Of a stretch of 12,224 bases of DNA, positions 1 to 4,254 are shown in pieces. The notes under the pieces were generated by a model, which was not told the DNA's origin, searched no databases, and saw nothing but the letters and a program-made list of their open reading frames with translations. How positions within the stretch are numbered: the stretch's first letter is position 1; each line of letters opens with the position of its first letter. The position numbers and the translations under genes were made by a program. Source of the DNA: Candidatus Komeilibacteria bacterium (lineage in GTDB: Bacteria; Patescibacteriota; Patescibacteriia; UBA1558; S5-K13); the NCBI GenBank assembly GCA_030591905.1, contig JAUVAE010000010.1, positions 1 through 12,224 on the forward strand, given 5' to 3'.

Positions 1-1065
1 AAATATAAAAAGAAAATTTATATTGCTTTAAACTCTTTTATTTATGATGATGAAATTAAAAAATTAGAAAAAGTACTTAAAAAACTAAATGAATTAAAAC
101 CTGATGCTTTAATCATTGCTGATCCTGGGGTTATTCATCTTGCGAATAGATTAAAAAATAAAATACCAATTCACCTTTCTACTCAAGCTAATACTATGAA
201 TTCGGAAAGTATTAAATTTTGGAAAAAAAACGGCGTCCAAAGAATTGTTTTAGCTCGGGAATTATCTTACGCTCAATTAAAAAAAATTAAAAAGAGCATT
301 GGTCGGACTGAGATTGAAATATTTATTCATGGCGCCCTTTGTATCTCTTATTCGGGTAGATGTTATTTAAGTAAATACTTAGTAAACAGAGATGCTAATC
401 GCGGTGAATGTACTCAACCTTGTCGTTGGGAGTGGGAAGCTAATGAAACTATTAATCCCGAGCGAAAGCTTAAATTTGAGCAAGAAAAAAATGTAAATTA
501 TATTTTAAATTCTAAAGATCTTTGTTTGCTTAAAAAATTTCCCGAAATTTTTAAACTAGGACCAATTTCTTTAAAAATTGAAGGCCGAATGAAAAGCGCT
601 TACTATGTTTCTATAATTTCTATGATTTATAGACAAGCAATTGATGATTATTTTAAATCTCCTCAATTATTTAAAAAAAATTTAGCTTATTACCAGAAAG
701 AATTAAAAAATATTTCTCATCGTGACTATACAATTAATTTCTGGGATGGATATAATGATAATACTATGAATCCTAAATCATCTGGCTATATAAAAAAATA
801 TCGTATGGTGGGTGTAGTTGAAAAATATGATCAAAAAAATAACGAACTCTATATTAAAGCTCGAAATGAAATTAAAAAAGGACAATTTATTGAAATTTTA
901 GATTATCAAAACAAATTAATTACTAAAATTAAAGTAAAAAATATTTTTGATGTAAATAAAAATGAACAAATTAATTCTGCTCATAACACTTATTACATTA
1001 AGATCCCTTGTGATCAAAATTTTCCTAGTAAATCCATAATCAGAGGAATAATCACTAATTTATAA
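1..1065 (+). CDS. U32-family peptidase / tRNA (or rRNA) hydroxylation protein, 5'-truncated by window edge
   Basis: The reading frame is open from base 1 (KYKKKIYIALNS...) to TAA at 1063-1065, giving 354 visible residues. The ATG at 196 is internal, because the family motif LSTQANT lies just upstream of it. The U32 signature is present: EIFIHGALCISYSGRC, then GECTQPCRWEW, then a KDLCLL...KIEGRMKSAYYV segment. Four cysteines (about residues 114, 121, 137 and 141 of the visible part) match the conserved cysteines thought to hold an Fe-S cluster. A C-terminal beta-rich extension follows from about nt 790. Family members such as TrhP and RlhA use prephenate to hydroxylate tRNA U34 or 23S rRNA; proteolysis is not the likely role. 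Which RNA this one modifies cannot be told. It converges on the minus-strand small gene at 1101-1271. Confidence 0.88.
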   Translation, partial: KYKKKIYIALNSFIYDDEIKKLEKVLKKLNELKPDALIIADPGVIHLANRLKNKIPIHLSTQANTMNSESIKFWKKNGVQRIVLARELSYAQLKKIKKSIGRTEIEIFIHGALCISYSGRCYLSKYLVNRDANRGECTQPCRWEWEANETINPERKLKFEQEKNVNYILNSKDLCLLKKFPEIFKLGPISLKIEGRMKSAYYVSIISMIYRQAIDDYFKSPQLFKKNLAYYQKELKNISHRDYTINFWDGYNDNTMNPKSSGYIKKYRMVGVVEKYDQKNNELYIKARNEIKKGQFIEILDYQNKLITKIKVKNIFDVNKNEQINSAHNTYYIKIPCDQNFPSKSIIRGIITNL

Positions 1066-1102
1066 AAAGAAAAACGTACCACCAAAATTCGATAATACGT
1101 TT
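1066..1102 (-). terminator. Probable terminator of the 56-aa membrane protein gene
   Basis: A 7-bp stem (1072-1078 with 1096-1102) encloses a 17-nt loop. On the minus strand it is followed by TTCTTTTT, so it suits the minus-strand gene whose stop codon it overlaps. The plus-strand side lacks a U-tract, so it is a poor terminator for the U32 gene. Confidence 0.5.
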
Positions 1103-1271
1103 AATTAGCCTGAATAAGTCCCATAACAATAATAGCAAAAAATAAAACTGCTGCTAGGATCCAAAATGGATCAATTTTTTCCCAAATTACTTGGAAAAAA
1201 TTCTTCATCGCAATCAAAAATGGACCAATCTTCCTCCACACTTTCTGGAGGAATATTTCTTTTTTCTTCAT
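1101..1271 (-). CDS. Small single-pass membrane protein, 56 aa, unknown function
   Basis: Reading the minus strand gives a 56-residue protein starting MKKKEIFLQKVWRKIGPFL and ending AIIVMGLIQAN, then TAA. The first 33 residues are basic, with several aromatics and an amphipathic look (WRKIGPFLIAMKNFFQVIW). Residues 35-53 (PFWILAAVLFFAIIVMGLI) form one hydrophobic span. A perfect AGGAGG (1278-1283) lies 6 nt before the ATG, and a good promoter (1300-1328) and a terminator frame it. Those signals are better than for most genes in this window, so I take it as real. No family is recognised. Its promoter resembles that of plsC, the next gene upstream on the same strand, so a shared envelope-related setting is possible; this is inference. 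Confidence 0.75.
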   Translation of the reverse strand: MKKKEIFLQKVWRKIGPFLIAMKNFFQVIWEKIDPFWILAAVLFFAIIVMGLIQAN

Positions 1272-1299
1272 CTTATTCCTCCTTTTTCGTAATTAGATT

Positions 1300-1328
1300 A
1301 TCTTAATCCAAATCTATTTTTTAGTCAA
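1300..1328 (-). promoter_or_regulatory. Promoter of the 56-aa membrane protein gene
   Basis: On the minus strand TTGACT (1323-1328), a 17-nt spacer and TAAGAT (1300-1305) are followed by an expected start near 1293 and a short leader with AGGAGG. The -10 region sits in the block GATTAAGATAATCTAATT, shared with the plsC promoter at the same distance from the -35. Confidence 0.75.
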
Positions 1329-1358
1329 CCCTGTTAAGTAATAATCTCCAAACAGGGT
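1328..1358. repeat. Inverted repeat ACCCTGTT / AACAGGGT
   Basis: A perfect 8-bp inverted repeat (1328-1335 with 1351-1358) with a 15-nt loop lies between the plsC terminator and the small-gene promoter, touching its -35 box. It may be a second hairpin of the termination region or an operator. It has no U-tract. Confidence 0.5.
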
Positions 1359-1390
1359 AAAGAAAATAGAGAGCATTTCTGCTCTCTATT
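1359..1390 (-). terminator. Rho-independent terminator of plsC
   Basis: A perfect 11-bp stem (1365-1375 with 1380-1390, core AGAGAGCA/TGCTCTCT) has a 4-nt loop and is followed on the minus strand by TTCTTT. It begins 7 bp after the plsC stop codon. Confidence 0.85.
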
Positions 1391-1396
1391 CAGTTA

Positions 1397-2146
1397 TTAA
1401 ACTTTTATTTTGAATTTACTCAAAATTATATCTCTAACTTTTTTCGACATTTTTGGAATTTCAATTTTTCTATCTTCTCTAGATAATTTTGCTGATTTAA
1501 CAAAATCATCTAAGGGTTCATGGATAATTAACTCCACTTGACCAGAATTAAAAATTTTAGGATTTACCTTATTGTGGATAAAAAAACTTCCATTAATCGT
1601 TACTGGGACTATTTTAGTCTTTAAAGCATAGGCCATCACAAAAGGACCATCTTTAAATTCTTCATTAAGATTACCAGTTTTACTCCTAGTACCACCAGGA
1701 AACATAATAATACTATTCCCTTTTTTAATTTCAGCTTTAATGCTCTTAATAGTAGAAGGACCCATTTTTTCTCTATCTACTAAGATATTACCACTCTTAT
1801 TTAAAACCCAACCAAAAATTGGTACTTTAGCAAGCTCTTTCTTGAATACAAAACGAAATTGATTTGGCAAATTAGCCATCAAGATTAAGATGTCAAAGTG
1901 ACTCATATGATTAGGGGTATAAATAACGCCCTTCAAATTCTTAACATTATCCAATCCCTGAACATCTACCTTAATTAAACAAACTTTTAAAATCCACTTT
2001 GAACACAATCGAGCAAAGAAAAAATAATTCTTTGAACCTCGTTCCCCTTTTGCGATCAATAAAGCAATTTCTCCTAAAACTGTCATTATTAAAATAGATA
2101 TGATAATAAAAACCAATTTGAAAAAACTGATTGTTCGTAATAACAT
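1397..2146 (-). CDS. plsC: 1-acyl-sn-glycerol-3-phosphate acyltransferase (PlsC/LPLAT family)
   Basis: Predicted to transfer an acyl group to lysophosphatidic acid, giving phosphatidic acid for membrane lipids. The 249-residue protein has an N-terminal hydrophobic segment (about 8-32). The acyltransferase motif I follows as NHMSHFD (79-85; His80 and Asp85 catalytic), then FVFKKELAKVPIFGW (99-113), the substrate motif FPGGTRS (149-155) and VPVTI (180-184). Motif III usually reads FPEGTRS; here Glu is Gly. Length is normal for PlsC. The start is supported by GGGAGG (2151-2156), 4 nt upstream. It stands alone between its own promoter and terminator, with no other lipid genes beside it. Family membership is firm; exact acyl acceptor is inferred. 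Confidence 0.88.
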   Translation of the reverse strand: MLLRTISFFKLVFIIISILIMTVLGEIALLIAKGERGSKNYFFFARLCSKWILKVCLIKVDVQGLDNVKNLKGVIYTPNHMSHFDILILMANLPNQFRFVFKKELAKVPIFGWVLNKSGNILVDREKMGPSTIKSIKAEIKKGNSIIMFPGGTRSKTGNLNEEFKDGPFVMAYALKTKIVPVTINGSFFIHNKVNPKIFNSGQVELIIHEPLDDFVKSAKLSREDRKIEIPKMSKKVRDIILSKFKIKV

Positions 2147-2177
2147 AATTCCTCCCTTATTTTTTTATAATTAGATT

Positions 2178-2206
2178 ATTTTAATCAATATATAACCTTT
2201 AGTCAA
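2178..2206 (-). promoter_or_regulatory. plsC promoter
   Basis: On the minus strand TTGACT (2201-2206), a 17-nt spacer and TAAAAT (2178-2183) precede a leader with GGGAGG. The -10 box lies inside GATTAAAATAATC, an inverted repeat GATTA-N3-TAATC shared with the promoter at 1300-1328. Confidence 0.75.
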
Positions 2207-2252
2207 CCAACTTTTCATAAAAAACTAAATTAATATAAAAAAACTTATTATT

Positions 2253-2281
2253 AAAACAAAAAAATACTCCTAAGAGTATTT
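2253..2281 (-). terminator. Terminator of the tRNA transcription unit
   Basis: An 8-bp stem AAATACTC/GAGTATTT (2262-2269 with 2274-2281) with a 4-nt loop is followed on the minus strand by TTTTGTTTT. It lies downstream of tRNA-Ile and the GC-rich repeat region. Confidence 0.8.
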
Positions 2282-2408
2282 AATATAGCAGTGCCATTCG
2301 TAACTCGCGTCCAGATATGACATACAATCCTCCTTCGCTACTCCCTTCGCTAAAGCTACGGAAGTCAAGAAAGCTACGGAGGACATTCTCCACTCTAGCG
2401 AGCGAAGA
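2282..2408. repeat. GC-rich repeat-derived segment with imperfect palindromes, no gene recognised
   Basis: This stretch between tRNA-Ile and its terminator is much richer in GC than its surroundings. It contains CCTTCGCTA twice (one ending at 2340, one near 2345) and AAAGCTACGGA twice (about 2353-2385), the words of an imperfect palindrome CCTTCGCTAAAGCTACGG. TCCTCC and GGAGGA bracket the core. It looks like a decayed short mobile or interspersed element inserted after the tRNA. A 17-codon frame (minus, 2323-2270) with GGAGG upstream is present but too short to support as a gene. Confidence 0.55.
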
Positions 2409-2486
2409 ATGGTGGGTGTAGATGGACTTGAACCATCGACCTCGACTTTATAAGAGTCGCGCTCTAACCGACTGAGCTATACACCC
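2409..2486 (-). tRNA. tRNA-Ile(UAU), reads AUA; CCA encoded
   Basis: The cloverleaf is complete on the minus strand: acceptor GGGTGTA/TACACCC, D-arm GCTC...GAGC, anticodon stem CGACT/AGTCG around loop CTTATAA, T-arm GATGG-TTCAAGT-CCATC, discriminator A and encoded CCA (2409-2411). The anticodon is TAT (2449-2451). AUA is usually read in bacteria by a CAU tRNA whose C34 is changed to lysidine by TilS; a direct UAU anticodon is less common. A73 fits isoleucine identity. It is the last structural RNA before the terminator. Confidence 0.9.
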
Positions 2487-2554
2487 GGAATTTTAATTTT
2501 GAATTACTAATTATTAATTTTAAATTTAAAATTTGAAATTAATCATTCAATAAA
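2487..2554. other. AT-only spacer with simple inverted words
   Basis: The spacer between the tRNA fragment and tRNA-Ile is nearly all A/T, with overlapping words such as AATTTTAAATTTAAAATTTG that can pair with themselves. No coding or promoter signal is seen. It may act as a linker for tRNA processing. Confidence 0.4.
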
Positions 2555-2682
2555 TGGTGAGTGTACCTGGATTTGACCGGCATCCGCCGGTCATCCAGCG
2601 AATGCAGGATGAACTTCCGACCTCTACGATGTCAATCCCGTTATCCAACGGGACAGGCTCCGCTCTCTAATTACAAATTAGA
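2555..2682 (-). pseudogene. 3' part of a broken tRNA, mosaic with hairpin insertions
   Basis: The minus strand ends in TACACTC-A-CCA preceded by GGTCAAATCCAGG, a T-arm lacking one T. Upstream is TTGACATCGTAGAGGTC, identical over 17 nt to the tRNA-Val(GAC) anticodon-arm region next door. Between and around these pieces are three stem-loops: 2574-2593 (8-bp stem, ATCC loop), 2636-2653 (7-bp stem, ATCC loop) and 2666-2682 (7-bp AT stem). A weaker one lies at 2593-2610. There is no 5' acceptor strand nearby: the matching GAGTGTA lies at 2810-2816, beyond tRNA-Val. I read this as a tRNA gene broken by insertion and recombination. It could instead be an unusual interrupted tRNA. Confidence 0.6.
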
Positions 2683-2688
2683 TACTGA

Positions 2689-2765
2689 TGGTGGGCATGC
2701 TCGGAGTTGAACCGAGGACCTCTACGATGTCAACGTAGCACTCTAACCAACTGAGCTACATGCCC
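2689..2765 (-). tRNA. tRNA-Val(GAC); CCA encoded
   Basis: A complete cloverleaf on the minus strand: acceptor GGGCATG/CATGCCC, D-arm GCTC-AGTTGGTTA-GAGT, anticodon stem CTACG/CGTAG with loop TTGACAT, T-arm CTCGG-TTCAACT-CCGAG, discriminator A and encoded CCA (2689-2691). The anticodon GAC (2729-2731) reads GUC and GUU. It is enclosed by the two halves of a broken tRNA (2804-2816 and 2555-2580). Confidence 0.93.
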
Positions 2766-2803
2766 AACTGCCTGCCCACTGTAGTTTTAATAAACGAAGG
2801 TGG

Positions 2804-2816
2804 GAGCTATACACTC
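2804..2816 (-). pseudogene. 5' end of a broken tRNA (acceptor strand and start of D-arm)
   Basis: The minus strand reads GAGTGTA-TA-GCTC, exactly the first 13 nt of a tRNA. GAGTGTA pairs perfectly with TACACTC (2559-2565), the acceptor end of the fragment on the far side of tRNA-Val. After GCTC the normal D-loop is replaced by CCCACCTTCG...ACAGTGGG, which forms a CCCAC/GTGGG hairpin resembling the palindrome words at 2330-2385. Confidence 0.6.
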
Positions 2817-2818
2817 TT

Positions 2819-2848
2819 AAAAAATTATTAATGTAAGTATTAATAATT
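2819..2848 (-). terminator. AT-rich terminator of the DHH-like gene
   Basis: A perfect 10-bp stem AATTATTAAT/ATTAATAATT (2823-2832 with 2839-2848) with a 6-nt loop runs into six T on the minus strand. It is 35 bp past the stop codon. It overlaps the start region of the tRNA promoter, so the stem may be only partly transcribed from that promoter. Confidence 0.5.
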
Positions 2849-2874
2849 ATAACTGATAAACATATATTTGTTAA
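2846..2874 (-). promoter_or_regulatory. Promoter of the tRNA unit
   Basis: On the minus strand TTAACA (2869-2874), a 17-nt spacer and TATAAT (2846-2851) lie just after the stop of the DHH-like gene. The expected start near 2839 leads into the 5' tRNA fragment, tRNA-Val, the 3' tRNA fragment and tRNA-Ile. Confidence 0.75.
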
Positions 2875-2883
2875 TTTTTACTT

Positions 2884-4011
2884 CTACTCTAATTTAATAT
2901 TCTCCTTAATAAGATTAAGAATTTTATACTTTACCTCTTCTGGAAAACCACTAATATCAAAACTTAATAAATCTTCATCTCCTAATATATCTAATTTCTC
3001 AGCCAAACCCTTTATTAAATCAAAGGAGTTATGCTTATGGTTAGAATGTATATATACCTTTAATAAATCAGATGCTTTAATTTTAAATAAAACTATAATT
3101 TCAGCTTGAGATGCTTTGGAAATTAATTCTTCTATCAGATCATCAATTTCTAATTCATCATCATCTGTCTTCAAAGCTGACCAAGCTATTTTACTTTTTT
3201 CGTCATAATTCAATTCTGATAAAATTTGACCCCAAACCCTTAATAAAGAAATTGATTTTGTTTGATATAAACTTTCAATAACTTGTTCTCTGTCTGCACC
3301 TAATTCTATTAATTTACTAGCAATCTCTAATGCTTGAGGAGTAACCTTTTTATTGCTAAAACCCTTGGTGGATGAAATTAATCCTGACAATAAACAAGTC
3401 GCAATTTCTGAAGTTATGGAAAGACTATTTCTAATAAAAAAATTAAAAATCTGTTCCGATAAAGAATTAACTTTTAAGTCTATAAAGTTGATCTGACCAT
3501 ATCGTTCATTGGAAGCTTTATTATCAATATTAATAATTGGTGTCTGATGAAAAAAATCTGGATGATCTGAGAAAACTTCACCCAACGATTTTAAATCTGG
3601 AGAATTAAAAGTGATGATTAAATCATAATAATTATCATAAAATGTTTTAACCTTATCTGTGTTTATTTCTGTTGGAACTGAATTAATAAAAATTTTTAAA
3701 TTATCATCAGATTGAGTATAATCAATTTTATTTATCTTTGTATTTACTGTATCTATAGAAAGAACCAATCTTCTAATATGATCAAACTTTAATTTTGTTT
3801 CTCTAATTTTTGGTAAAAAACTATATATTTTTTTCACTTTTTGAGGTAGAATAAAGTCAATATTATTACCTTTAGCCTGACTTACTAAATAATTATAGAA
3901 AGCTAAAACAGCAGACAAACAATCCCCGTTATAGTTAACTGGGACTAATAGTAAGATATTTTTACTATTGTTAATTGACTGATAAATTTGCTGATCTGTG
4001 TTTAAACTCAT
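2884..4011 (-). CDS. Degenerate DHH-family protein (probable pseudoenzyme)
   Basis: The 375-residue protein follows the DHH phosphoesterase fold but has lost its active site. It lines up with the intact NrnA in this window (6668-7645). Motif I HRNPDGD (24-30 there) is PVNYNGD, so His24 becomes Pro and Asp28 becomes Asn. Motif II LDCGD becomes FNSPD (Asn136). The DHH triad becomes DNK (163-165). Motif IV GIITDTGNF becomes GLISSTKGF (210-218; Ser214 for Asp). Structural landmarks stay: NERYGQINFIDLK, the LLSG helix, ALEIASKLIELGAD and the RVWGQIL segment. The C-terminal DHHA1-like part lacks the GGGGH motif. It therefore probably binds rather than cleaves, perhaps nucleotides, RNA or a partner protein; the function is unknown. 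It is divergent from infB-rbfA-nrnA, with an inverted-repeat control region between. No Shine-Dalgarno sequence is seen. Confidence 0.85.
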   Translation of the reverse strand: MSLNTDQQIYQSINNSKNILLLVPVNYNGDCLSAVLAFYNYLVSQAKGNNIDFILPQKVKKIYSFLPKIRETKLKFDHIRRLVLSIDTVNTKINKIDYTQSDDNLKIFINSVPTEINTDKVKTFYDNYYDLIITFNSPDLKSLGEVFSDHPDFFHQTPIINIDNKASNERYGQINFIDLKVNSLSEQIFNFFIRNSLSITSEIATCLLSGLISSTKGFSNKKVTPQALEIASKLIELGADREQVIESLYQTKSISLLRVWGQILSELNYDEKSKIAWSALKTDDDELEIDDLIEELISKASQAEIIVLFKIKASDLLKVYIHSNHKHNSFDLIKGLAEKLDILGDEDLLSFDISGFPEEVKYKILNLIKENIKLE

Positions 4012-4057
4012 ATCTTTAATTATTTATACTTTCTACTTAATATTTAAGTATTATAGC

Positions 4058-4086
4058 AATATAGATAATATTTTAAACTATGTCAA
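4058..4086 (-). promoter_or_regulatory. Promoter of the DHH-like gene
   Basis: On the minus strand TTGACA (4081-4086), a 17-nt spacer and TATATT (4058-4063). The first five bases of the -35 box lie within the left arm of the 22-bp inverted repeat. A downstream TATAAT is also present, but at the wrong distance from this -35. Confidence 0.75.
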
Positions 4087-4195
4087 CCCCCACTTTCTTT
4101 AAAACATAACTATTAGTATTATTCACATTGATTAGTTTTATAATAGTAGAAACATTAATATTAAAAATTAATCTTTAAAGAAAGTGGGGGTTGAC
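4082..4195. repeat. Perfect 22-bp inverted repeat linking two divergent promoters
   Basis: Arms 4082-4103 and 4174-4195 are perfect inverted copies (outer end GTCAACCCCCACTTTC, inner end TTTAAA), separated by 70 bp. A weaker nested pair ACTATTA/TAATAGT (4109-4115, 4141-4147) lies inside. Each arm ends outward in TTGAC, forming most of the -35 box of the gene on that side, with five G just before it. The element is upstream of both start sites, so it would act as DNA. It could be paired sites for one regulator or a 114-bp MITE-like insertion carrying outward promoters; no clear target duplication is visible. Confidence 0.85.
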
Positions 4196-4219
4196 TTTAA
4201 GGCTTAAATAAAGTAATAT
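4191..4219 (+). promoter_or_regulatory. Promoter of infB-rbfA-nrnA
   Basis: TTGACT (4191-4196), a 17-nt spacer and TAATAT (4214-4219). The -35 overlaps the right arm of the 22-bp inverted repeat. The predicted start near 4226 gives a leader of about 29 nt without a Shine-Dalgarno sequence. Confidence 0.8.
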
Positions 4220-4221
4220 GA

Positions 4222-4235
4222 TTAACTATAGTTAA
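4222..4235. promoter_or_regulatory. 14-bp palindrome at the infB transcription start
   Basis: TTAACTATAGTTAA is a perfect palindrome directly after the -10 box, over the expected +1. This is a usual place for a repressor operator. In AT-rich DNA it could also be chance. Confidence 0.5.
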
Positions 4236-4254
4236 GCAAATAATATCTAACATA

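Noticed and set aside
2270..2323. 17-codon minus-strand frame MSYLDASYEWHCYIKYS with GGAGG upstream
   Set aside because: It ends in the terminator stem and lies in repeat-derived DNA; too short and unlike the local codon use.
2487..2554. CRISPR-like or phage attachment repeat near the tRNAs
   Set aside because: No regularly spaced repeats, integrase or tRNA 3'-end duplication forming att sites is seen.
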